A stretch of DNA of 64,000 bases from Lyophyllum atratum (Eukaryota > Basidiomycota > Agaricomycetes > Agaricales > Lyophyllaceae), in NCBI GenBank assembly GCA_014905825.1, contig JACGCN010000044.1:1-64000 (forward strand), given 5' to 3'. The notes beneath the pieces were generated by a model, which saw only the letters and a list, made by a program, of their open reading frames with translations, was not told the origin of the DNA and did not search any database. Every line of letters begins with the position of its first letter. The first letter of the stretch is position 1. A program made the translations under genes and the position numbers. Below are positions 47,515 to 57,563 of this stretch, piece after piece.

Positions 47515-48684
47515 AGCTCGGGCTTGTATGGGAGAGTTTGTGAAGTGAAGGAAGGGGAAGATTGAGATCAGATCGAAGTTTCGCAAACAACGCGTAAATA
47601 ACTTTTGTTCCAAAACATCCATGGTCTCCGCCATCGCCCCGAAGTACACCATAACACGGCATCTGCAACCGCCAGCTCGTACACCCTATCGATTGAGAGA
47701 CGGACAGCCAGGACGAGCCAAGCTCCAGGGTCGTATCCTCCCGTCTCTTATCAGCCGTTTCATCTCTGGATGTCTTCAGTAGCCTGGCACTGATACTTCC
47801 TCTGCGAGCAGCGGAAGACTCTACATGAATCACTCGCTCTCAATCTACCACCGTTAGGCAGTCTGGAGGCTGGTGCAAGTCCCTATAACTCTATCATTCT
47901 TTTGGTCTCGATACTGAAACCTTCGATCGATTCAAAGTCTCTTTCTCTACTCAGCGCCGAACGAACCTCCTCTGCAAACCATACTCGGACATTCCAGGCA
48001 TAGTGTGATATCACTCTCGTCCTGGGGTAGTATCATTCTCAGGCGATGTCAGTATTTTTCCATCACGCTACTGGCGCACGTTTGCGACATCATGTTTGCC
48101 TGTGCACAGTTCCTCGCACCCGTCATGATGGCGATGTTCATGCTCCGGGCTCGGTGTGGCCATGTTAGGGGCCCACACTTGTCCAGTGTATTAGTGTAGA
48201 TTGTTCCCTGTTGGTATCTTTCCAATAGGATACTCGAGGATTTTCCATGAGGTAAGATCCCAACTCCATCGAATGTCAGCTTCCTGCTGATGTATCTATC
48301 AGTCTAGGCGATGATCCATTTCTCATGCGCGTTAAAGTTGGCACAAGCGAGCTAGTAGCAAGATCGTATAATGCTTTAGGAAGAGGTCATCGCATGTAGA
48401 CTACTTACAGCAGCTGAAGGTTGTTCAATGCGCCTTGTTACGAGCGTGCGCACACGACTCTCAAAACTCTCTCAGATCGAAGCACCACCCTGACAAGTGA
48501 TCGAAGACGTCGCGCGTCATCGTCTGGAACCATCTCGGTGATGACGACGATCAGATTCAAGATCGCCGGGACTGTCCTGATCATGATCAGAAGATCGGAT
48601 TTGCTCCCACCGCCCAAAACTCAAAATAACCGCCCGTACGATGATAGATACAATATGTACGCGTAGATGATACTCTTGCTTTAC
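47515..48684. other. Intergenic, nothing recognised
   Basis: About 1.2 kb holding the PRMT5 promoter and the 3' flank of the ankyrin gene. Short open frames only. A few GATC-rich inverted motifs (TGATCATGATCA) occur near 48577-48588, without a clear role. Confidence 0.45.
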
Positions 48685-49602
48685 CTACATGTCCTCATCT
48701 TGGTCCGTCCTCGCTCTCTTCGCGGCACTCGCGTCACGGTCCTCTTTCGTGTCGTTGTCGCCCTCGTTGGTAGTCATTTGGAACCCAGTTACGACGCCTT
48801 GGAGGACGGCGTTGCTGACGGCTGCGCGTAGCTCCTCATCGGGGTCTCGGCCCTCGGCTGCGGCGCGCTGCATGATGTCCTCGACGGAGGCCATGAGCGC
48901 GTCCGTGAGTTGCTCCGAAGCCGCGTTTTGTTCGTGCTGTGAGGGCGATTGGGGTGTGGTTCCGTTTCCGTTTATAGTCGCGGTTGTGGTTCCGAGCCCT
49001 TGCAGGAAGGATGCAATGTGTGGAAAGTCCTCTTCGAGGTGTTCGATGGGCTGAGATGTCGTTAGCTTGGATTAGGGAGGTGGGACGTTACGTACAGAGA
49101 CACCCTCAGAGTTCCTCCTGTCGATAGTCGCGCCATGATCGACAAGGAAACGCGCAGTGTCGATGTTCTCGACGGTATAGAGGGGAGTGTCACCATCCTC
49201 GTCCGCAACATTCACATCCCCGCCTGGAGAAAAAGGTCGTGTATAGGTGAAAACGAGATATAAACGGACCAACCTCGGGATATCAGATACTCGAGGACAG
49301 GAAGCTGGCCATACGAGGCTGCCGCATGCCTGCAAGACGGAATGAGGGGTCGGGGCCGGTTGCCGGCTGCGAGAGGGCTTACATGGGCGTGTAGGTATTA
49401 GGGTCTGGTTGATTGGGGTGTTGCGCTGGATGGAGAAGAGATGATCGATGTGATTGGGAGATGCGGTTGTGGACGTGCCTTGTGTTTCGACGAGCTCCTG
49501 GGGGGCAGGCATGGGTCAGGCAGCCATGAGGGGGACGGAAGGACTGACTGTGACACGGGCGAGGTCGCCGTCTCCGGCTGCGACCCAGATGTTTTTTGGC
49601 AT
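48685..49602 (-). CDS. Ankyrin-repeat protein (Yar1-like)
   Basis: Exons, 5' to 3': 49602-49549, 49497-49479, 49425-49383, 49329-49274, 49223-49096, 49050-48685; 221 aa. The protein starts MPKNIWVAAGDGDLARVTEL and has about two to three ankyrin repeats (DPNTYTPMHAAASYGQLPVL, GGDVNVADEDGDTPLYTVEN, DTARFLVDHGATIDRRNSEG). A C-terminal helical region (EDIMQRAAAEGRDPDEELRA) and an acidic/basic tail KRARTDQDEDM follow. Size and layout resemble yeast Yar1, a chaperone of ribosomal protein Rps3, so a role in ribosome assembly is possible but only inferred. Exon 2 is 19 nt and its intron (49478-49426) appears to start with GC (AAG|GCACGT); no GT alternative restores the DPNTYTPMH frame. Divergent from the WC-2-like gene. 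Confidence 0.82.
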
Positions 49603-49743
49603 ATGAGATCTGGATCGACGGAATTCATTAAGAGGAAGTGTGGTAGTATAGTGAACTGACCTTTGCGCGGATTATGCAACCATGTCTCAGCTGAATTTAT
49701 GATCGCAGTTGAATTGCCGAGCGCCTCCTTGTGCTCCTCTTCC
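49603..49743. promoter_or_regulatory. Short shared divergent promoter (ankyrin gene / PAS-GATA gene)
   Basis: Only 141 bases separate the two opposite start codons, so both core promoters and 5' UTRs must lie in this segment or overlap the coding exons. Confidence 0.6.
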
Positions 49744-52396
49744 ATGAGCTTCGACATCCCCGCCCACCCTCACGACGTCGCGGCTCACAACGGACGCAAC
49801 ACAATGCCATCCTCGGCATATCCTCCCTACGACAACTCCTATACGCCCGATCACCCGTCTGTCAATTTGCCGAAGGTGGGACAAACCCGCTGCTGTGAGT
49901 ACAAACGATCGCCTTCGATCGTTTACCCGACGTCGATCTCTGACCTAACTACCAGACTGGGCCCTCCTCTCCTCCGAGCTCCAATTCATCTACCTCGACC
50001 CCGTCCTCCAAAGCCACCTCGAGGAACAGGCTGAACTCCTCGTCGGCAAGTCTCTCCTTTCCTTTGTTCACCCCGACGAGCAAGCCTCGGCAAAGAATGA
50101 CCTTGGAGGCGTCCTCGAAAGCAGAACTCTACATGGCTCCGTCACCCGGTGCGTACATACGACCTTTCTTTAAATATGAGACATCTGACCCCACCCCAGT
50201 GCCCGTTTTTCCCGTCTTTCGAGGGTCCGTCGTCAGCTGGGCTACGAGGGTCCGCCCGCCCCGTGGTCGGATGCCGAGAAAATTGCACTCGACAAGGACT
50301 ACATGGGCGTCGACATTGTCATTAATTGGGCCGCCGAGGGCCTCGTCCTGTGTTTCATTCACGCCATCGTCGACCTCAATCCGAGTGACAACGACGAACA
50401 CCGCAAGACCGGCTGGACCAACTGGTGCGGCACTCCCTTCATGGACGACCAACAGATCCAATCCCTCTACCGCCGTCTCCTCGTCTGCGTTCATAGCCCC
50501 GACACCTTGACCCGCGTCTTCCAGATCCTCGACAACCGCGAAGGCCGGCCTCTCCTCCTAAGTTGGCCTCCGGATCAAGGCCAAGGCCAGCAAAGACCCA
50601 ATGCCCGTGACTTTGCCCTACTCGTGGAGAATGCAAATATAGGCACCGGCCTGCCAGACGGAAACGACGCTAAAACGAGCTGCACACGCCGCTACAAGGG
50701 TTTGCAAACCATGCCTTCGGTCCCAGGCGGCGAGGTCGAGAGCATCTTCATTCCGCATGGTCTGTCTCTTCCATCCGGCATACTCATGTTAGGGGTCCAG
50801 CTGACGCATTCATCTCCAAATTTTATCTACTTAGGCTCCGTGATATTCGCCTGTCACAAGGTCAACGCCTCTTCTCGCAGCACCGCCAGCTCTACAGCAA
50901 CGATGCAGCAGCTGGGTTATAGCACCGCTCAAAACTACTCCCCCTCGTACTACGATTCCGCCCCTGGCCCCTACTCCCTTCCTCCGCTTCCCTCTACCTC
51001 TCCCTCGTACCCTGGCTACCCACCACAGGCCGGTGCCTACGCAGCGCAGCGCTGGACACATGGTCCTGGCGAGTCAAGTGGTTCCTACGGCACCCCCACC
51101 AGCGCCACCCCAGGCACCCAGCAGCCCTGGGGGTCCCCCAGCCCGGCCCACTCCGTCACCTCCCTCCCTTCTGCCGTAAGCAACCTCCGCTCTGGTTCCT
51201 ACCCACCGCCGCCTCACCAGAGCCACCACTGGCAGGCCCCCAGCGGCCCCGCATCCCCATTCCTGGACTCGGGCCCGGGCTCGTTCCCCCGTGCCGCGTC
51301 GCCCGCGGCGTATGCCTCGGGCCACTATTCTCCTGGTGCTGGGAGCAATGAGGGAGCGTCGCCTGCGGGTGACGATGTTGTTCCACCGGCGAGACGCCGT
51401 GTCAGCCCTGGCAATGCCAGGGACGCGCAGTATGGGACAAGCACAAGGACTGCGGGGAACAGGCCAACTGGCGTATTGAAGTGTTCAAGCTGCAAGGCTA
51501 CTTCGAGCCCCGAGTGGAGAAAAGGCCCGAGCGGGAAAAAAGAACTGTGCAATGCGTGAGTTTATTTCTCTGTTCCGTGTCTTGTGCGCTGTGATATGGT
51601 CGAGTGTTGCTGCCGCATGGTTTACACCCTGCACCCCGTGTCCAATGTGATACGGTGACATGAAGTAAACAAGCGCTAAACTTCACCCACTAGATGCGGC
51701 CTCCGCTACGCCCGTTCGCGCGCCAAAAAAGAAGGCCACGCCCAGCCCCAACGACGGCGCAAAGACAAATCCTCAGCAGGCATAATCAAACAACGCGCCG
51801 CCTCCGCCACGCCCCCCACCTCCGCCTCCCCATCCTACTCCTCCTCCGCCCCCGCCTCCTCCTCCATGCGCCGCAGCTTCGGCGACACCTCCTTCTCCTC
51901 CACCGGCTCCAACAGCGGCAGCGAGATCTACCACCCCCACCCGCACCCGCATCCCCACCACGCCCACCTCGACGAGGAGAAATACAAGCCTTCCCCGAGT
52001 CCGCCGGGACAGGGTGGTCCGATGAGCTTTGTGCATTACGCGCCGGGCGGGCCGGGACACCCGCATGGACATCCGTTTTATAATGTGCCTTCGAGCTCGC
52101 CGCTTGCGCATGCGCCTGTGCAGGTTCCGCTGAATGAGCATAGTAGCCATGTCAATGGGGCTGGGAGCGCGGGGCAGACGTCGCTGGGTGCGTATGGTGG
52201 GCGACAGGCGGGGTCGCCGCTTGCGACGATTCCGCCTGCGTCTTTTGAAAGGGAGCGGGAGAGGGAGAGGGAGAGGGAGAAGGAGAGGGATAGGGAGAAG
52301 GAGAGGGAGGGGAAGAGGGAGTTGCCGCCTGTGCCGCTGTCGGTAGAGCCGCGACATGCACATGCGCGGCGGGGGATATTGACGCAGCAGGGATAG
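49744..52396 (+). CDS. wc-2-like: PAS and GATA zinc-finger transcription factor (WC-2-like)
   Basis: Exons: 49744-49894, 49956-50148, 50200-50759, 50835-51555, 51694-52396; 775 aa, in frame. A PAS-like region lies at about residues 50-150 (LQFIYLDPVLQSHLE, LLVGKSLLSFVHPDEQ), with an extended PAS core to about 190. A single GATA finger at about 518-543 has the fungal 18-residue loop (CSSC...CNAC with SPEWRKGPSGKKEL) followed by a basic tail GLRYARSRAKKEG. This PAS-plus-one-GATA layout is that of white collar 2, partner of the blue-light receptor WC-1; other PAS-GATA regulators exist, so the light role is inferred. Flanks are Ser/Pro/Tyr-rich. The C-terminal part has a His-Pro run (HPHPHPHPHH) and an (ER)n-like run from a purine-rich DNA repeat. 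Confidence 0.88.
52250..52320 (+). repeat. Purine-only GAGAGG-type coding microsatellite
   Basis: About 70 bases of GAGAGGGAGAGG-like purine repeat inside the last exon of the PAS-GATA gene, coding for alternating Glu/Arg/Lys. Such tracts change length easily and can form triplex DNA. Confidence 0.85.
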
Positions 52397-53506
52397 AGGT
52401 TGTGCTGATACAGGTAGATTGGGGTTGGGGTCGTGGCGGTGATATTGAGAGGGGGGCGAGAAGTGCTACGCCGTGGACGAACAATCGGATGCTGCATTCC
52501 CCTTCCCCGGGCCCTGCGTTAATAGGTCACCTTTTTTTCTTTTTCTTTTTCGATTCCGTTTCTTCTGTAAATTCTTCTCATTCCTTTCGACGTGCCTACT
52601 CGTAGACTACGTACCTCACCCGCTCCTACAACGTCCTTCTTCCGCCTTCCTCCTCCCTTCATCCTCATCCTTTACTCCCCGTACCCCTTCCCCTCCCAGT
52701 CCGCTTCATCCTCTCCTTTTTGGGTTGTGGTTGTCTTGTGCCTTTGGTGTATATTTATCTCGTTCAAGTTCACGTTTCACGTTTCGCCTCCCTTCCCCTT
52801 CCTTCCTTCTGCCCTTGTTCGTTCATATTCCGAACACTCTCCGCCACGAACCTTCCTTACCACCACCACCACCACCACCACCACACACCACGCACCACAC
52901 ACCAACACCTCTATCTCACATCGTAATCGCCCACCCGCCACTACCACCACCTAAAACCGATGCACAGAACGAAGGCGATGTACACTAGCTAGCTATTACT
53001 TACACCCACCATGGACAGTTGCGTAGTACGTTAATGGGGCTGTTCATTATTATTCTCTCGATTACATACAGATATAACTTAACACGAACATATTACTCCT
53101 AATCCGCAAAATCATCTTTGTGTGTCGTGCGCCTGAGGGAGAAATCCAATACGAATTAAGGTAGTTGTCAGGCCACAGGTCTTCCACACATGGACAAGGA
53201 GGGGCGTGAAATGGGTAGTTACTCGCGGTGTTCGATGGTTCGATGGACCATGTATCTCCGCACGCCAGAGCATACTATGCTCGAAGCAGACAACAGTACT
53301 TAGATGCCATCCTCCATTTCCCCGCTCCCGCTCAGCAAGTCTCTCTTTATTTTATCCTACGGCGAAGTATCTGATCCCGGCCAGATCTATGTAACTAGAT
53401 TATTATTACAAGTGTTCATGGTGTACTGACAGCCTTGAGCATTGCATAAATATAAGTGGTGGGTCAAAGATGTCCATGGGCCTCAAACAGCCCAATCGCG
53501 TCTCCC
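52397..53506. other. Convergent 3' region with pyrimidine-rich tract and CAC microsatellite
   Basis: About 1.1 kb between the 3' ends of the PAS-GATA gene (plus) and the Mug190-like gene (minus). From about 52500 to 52960 the plus strand is strongly C/T-rich, with an ACC/CAC triplet run near 52859-52883. This is probably UTR; small open frames here are low-complexity artefacts. Confidence 0.6.
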
Positions 53507-56500
53507 CTATACCTCCTTCTCGATGCCTATCTCATGATCCTGATGCTTAAAGGTCCCACTGACCTTCTGTCCCACCTTCCGCGTCGTATGCTCAACCCCC
53601 CGAGCGACCCAAGCCAAGTTCCTCGCAGCCCGCCACTGCATCAGCCCTCGATGTTTCCTATGCAGCTCCCCCTTCTTCTTTCGATATTCCTTGATTCCAC
53701 CAGCCACACCATGCTTTTTGGCCTCGTCCAGCGTCGCTTGCTCTCCGTCGTCCTCGCTCGACGAGCTGCTCGACGAATCAGACCCCGTACCGGCCTGGGG
53801 CAGCATATCCTGTTCGATCTCCTTCGACTCCTCGGCAGAATCCAACGCCTCCATCACATCAGCCATATTCGCGTCCTTGTCCGCCAAATTCTGGTGGTAC
53901 CCGCTCAGCCCAGGCCAGAACCGGAGCTTTACCGTAACCTCCCCGACACGCTCCCCAATATCATAGGAGGCGTTCGCGCGTGCACGTTCCAGTGCCCCTT
54001 CCTCGTTCTTGCGCACGGCGAGGGGAACGCTGATCTCCTCGTTGTCGGGGATGTCCTTCAGCCATAGAGTGGCGAATGCGAGTGTCTTGTCGGGTCCGAG
54101 AGCGTGTTTGCGGAACTGGATGAGCAAGCACGACGAATAACGCTTCTGTACCGCCAAACGGATGTTGCGCCCCCGTCGACGGCGCCATCCGCCATCCTGG
54201 TGCGGCCTCATCTTTCCCTTGCCATACAGCGTCCGAAAAATGAGCTTGCACGACGCCAGGTCGGCAGGGAGATCGAGCGACGGGCTTACTGAAGGTTCGA
54301 TGTCGAGCGTGCCCAAGTCCCAGCCCAATAGACGACGGGGGAGCTGGGCTTGGACGCTGCGGAAGGTGAGCGCAAGGCTCATGCGGCCGTACCCAATCCC
54401 GCCAACGAGGGGAAATAAGCCGTTGATATGCGACTTGTGTTTGAATATGTGGTGGAGGGGTAGGACAACCACGCCCAGGAGGGGGTCGGCTTCGTGCAAC
54501 CGTGCGTCCCTCACGGCGATGATGACGATTGAGTTTCGCCAATCGCGGATGAATTTCTCGGTCGATGCGTCGAACTGTAGACCTTATTAGCAGATAGTCT
54601 CTGGAAGATAAGAAAGTCGCAACATACGTAAGGCTTTTCGCTCTTCATCTTTGTCCTCGTCCTATAAACCCGCTGGTGGTTGACAATAACCGTGCAATAC
54701 GCGCTCGGCAGATCTTCAGACTCCTCATCCTCACCTTCCTCCCTGACCCCACTTTCCTTGATCTTCTGCACCTCCAGCCCATGAATCTGTTCGATCTTGA
54801 CGGTCAGAACCCCACTCGGCCACTCGTGCTTAGGCCTCGAATCGGCGATGATCTCCTGCGTCTTCTCATTCAAATCCTCTTTCTTCTGCTGTTCGATCTC
54901 ACTGGCCTGGCCTGCTCGCTGCTTCGCCTCCCGCAGCTTATCCTCTGCCTGGGATTCAATTTGTTGCACGAGCTCCTTTACGTCATCCCGTCGGCCCTCC
55001 AAGTGTTGCTGAAGCGTCGTCTTGTAGAAGAACCCGCCTTCCCAGGAAAGTGTGCCTTGCGGAGAGCCATCGACTTTCGTGAGAGGGTCCTGTCGGGCTG
55101 AGAGTTGATTCTTTGAGCGGTCCATCAAGTCCTTGAGAGGGATATCCACCGTTCCAAGGAGGTCGTCGGCCGTCAGACGGTCTGTAGCGCATCAGGTGAG
55201 GTGGGGGCCTAGTGAAATCGTACATACCGCAATCCCAGAGTTGGAATCTAAGCCGCTCCTGGGAATTGATTTCGACAGGTCCCACCAGAAGGGCAGTGGT
55301 TTCCTCCCATATAGGATTGCCCTCGCTCTGGATGATCCTACACATGTCCTTGTCAGATAAAAACGTGAAAAGAGCATTTTGATTATTACCTCGTTGACCA
55401 TAACGGCTTCCCCCACTTGCTCCATCCTATTGTCACGTAGGTGTCGCCGCTCCGGCCCTCCTTCGACTTCAAGATCTTCGTTGCGTCTCCCTGCTCGAAG
55501 TCTGTTGCTCTCCGAACAGTGACGATGACGACGCCCACCGCCACAGTGTCAATTTGCTCCTTGCCCATCAAGAGCGTCTTTAAATCGAGATGCAAACTCC
55601 TCGGCGCAACATACTCTGAGACAGCTGCCTCGATAGAACGCTGTACCCATCCCGACAGCCCAGGCACATCCATGACATTGAAAAAATTCTTCGCCAGCGG
55701 TGTGCAGATTAGCGTAATCTTCGGCTGGCCGAGAAGCGTCAGTGTCATCAGCGAGAAGAATGGCGGGTTTGGCGTCAGCTGGATCCGCATGCGTGCTGTG
55801 GAGATCATCCCCGTCAGCTCAACCCACACTGGGATGGCCACACCCCCCACAATCACGAACTCCATAAGCAGATGCGCATTGCTTGAGCGGCCTTTGAGTC
55901 CCCTGCCTTCGAGCTTGCGCGCGCGGTAGGCGAACGCGACTTCGAGGTTGATGAAGTCACCCTCCTCGGCCTGCATCCCCTCGGTCTCCTCCCCGGCCTT
56001 GCCTGCGTCGAGCCAGCGGATTCCGAGGATGCGGATGGGCTCGGAACCTTGACCTATGTCGGCGACCCGTACGCCGTGTACGAGCTTCGGGAGGGAGGCC
56101 TGGAGGGCATCTTCGAGCATGTCTGAAACGGAAGCGAAGAGGGCTGGGTTGACAACCGGCCATAGTGAATGTAAGAGAGCGTTAAGCCAGGAGTCGTGTT
56201 CGATCTCTTCATTTTCCTTCTCCCCGTGAGCCTTGTGACAACAGGTAGATTAGCGACATTAAAGGGTGTGGGAGTCGTGGCTCACCTTGCTTCCTTCCTT
56301 CTCTTCAGTTTCGGTCTTCTCCCTTAGAACATTCGTATCCTCCATAGGTTCTGAAGGAAAGAAGAGCGCACAGGCGCCGACGCCTAGAGCTACCAGAAAA
56401 CATGCACCAGACCCTAAGAACAGCTGTCTCGAACTAAACCCAGTGCCCCCAAGGACTTTACTCCACAACCAGAGGAAGAAGAGCCCGCCAGGTCCCCCGA

Positions 56501-56825
56501 TGGCAGCTGCACATGCAGCGACCACGGCGGTGCGTATCCTTATCCTGCTCTCGACGTCACCGGGGTCGTGCCAGCGTCCCCGATCGGCTTCCTGATGAAC
56601 GGCGCGTTCTAGCGTCTCATGTTGTTGATTAGAATCCGCGACCTCCCCCTTTTGATGGTGCTCCGGTGAGTGCAAGTCCTTTGACTTAGACGGATGTGCT
56701 GGTATCTGCTCTAGCTCAGCAGAGACATGGTCGTGTATGACGATTGGCAGGTGGGTGACGGGGTCGATTACCTCGCGCTCATTCTTATTATCGTTTGAGG
56801 GTTGCGAGGAGGTTGGTTGGGACAT
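53507..56825 (-). CDS. mug190-like: SMP and C2 domain membrane protein (Mug190 type)
   Basis: Exons, 5' to 3': 56825-56286, 56231-55390, 55337-55228, 55181-54628, 54574-53507; 1037 aa, in frame. Two adjacent hydrophobic segments lie at about residues 95-150 (GGPGGLFFLWLW and CFLVALGVGACALFF). An SMP-like lipid-transfer region follows at about 190-385 (WLNALLHSLWPVVNPALF, LEDALQASLPKLVHGVRVAD, VWVELTGMISTARMRIQLTP). A first C2 domain spans about 400-545 (GVVIVTVRRATDF). A helical linker and a second C2 region come next (GVLTVKIEQIHGLEV, ADPLLGVVVLPLHHIF). The tail is acidic/serine-rich. The layout matches tricalbin/extended-synaptotagmin proteins at ER-plasma membrane contacts and the fission yeast Mug190 family; Ca2+ dependence cannot be read with confidence. 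Confidence 0.88.
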
Positions 56826-57563
56826 TAGATGACGAAAATCCCATGTATTGGCGCCTTATAATAGTGGCCGTAGCACTTGACGTCAGACATGCCTCTACCC
56901 CAACAAGCCCCAACTTCTTGGCAAGGAATTCTTTGATCGGGAGTCTGTGACCCCATGGCGATAGTTTACAGAGCGAAAAAGCGGGCATACGTCGAGTAGG
57001 TGGCTGCAACCTGGAGAAAGGATTTTTTGTAGAGTAGAGTCCTGAGTTCGAGTTGTACAACAGTTGCCGGAGATGTCGGACCACCGGTCCGTCATGTGCA
57101 CCATCAAATCACTCCAAAATTCGAGGTTCAACCTTCAACTTCCAAGTGCTACTGTCTCTCTCCTCGTTCGTCTGCGCTCTTTCGTCTCAAGACGCGTTCA
57201 GTCGCCAATGAAGTCCGAAGATTCCAATATTCCATAAATATCATGATTGACAAAATGGTACATAGTTGCCCCCAACCCAGAAGAGCATGGAGCCTTCGTA
57301 CACAATATTGCAAGCTGTGTCTCCGTCTCTGGACCAATTCCGGCCACCCATGTCGCTTGGTCGCTAAGCATGATATGTATGGGGCGCTGGGGGGTTGGGG
57401 TCTGGCTGTCCGTCTAAATCTGGATAAGGGAGGAGTGGAAGATAGCGTGAATTCGATTCCAACCCATGTACAGTAGTGTAAGGGTAAAGTAAGCGTGGTA
57501 TACAAGCAATAGTTTAGTGCACTGTTCTATGTCCCGGAAATAAGAATGAAGAACGCATCAATG
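56826..57563. other. Intergenic, nothing recognised
   Basis: About 740 bases holding the Mug190-like promoter and the 3' flank of the cation-exchanger gene; no other feature seen. Confidence 0.5.

Noticed and set aside
48555..48600. Inverted GATC motifs near 48577-48588 as a possible hairpin or operator
   Set aside because: Short and isolated, with no expected regulatory system in a fungus; could be chance.
49398..49757. Minus-strand open frame beginning MSKLMEEEHKEALG as the ankyrin protein's N-terminus
   Set aside because: It overlaps the PAS-GATA start codon on the other strand. The ATG at 49602 gives the conserved MPKNIWVAAGDGDLARV and a clean splice path.
51773..52363. Arg/Leu/Pro-rich minus-strand open frame opposite the last PAS-GATA exon
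   Set aside because: Composition follows from the Ser/His/Pro codons and the GAGAGG repeat on the sense strand; no conserved motif.
52473..52988. Plus-strand open frame in the pyrimidine-rich region
   Set aside because: Low-complexity Ser/Pro/Phe/Leu sequence in the 3' flank; ends in a CAC microsatellite.
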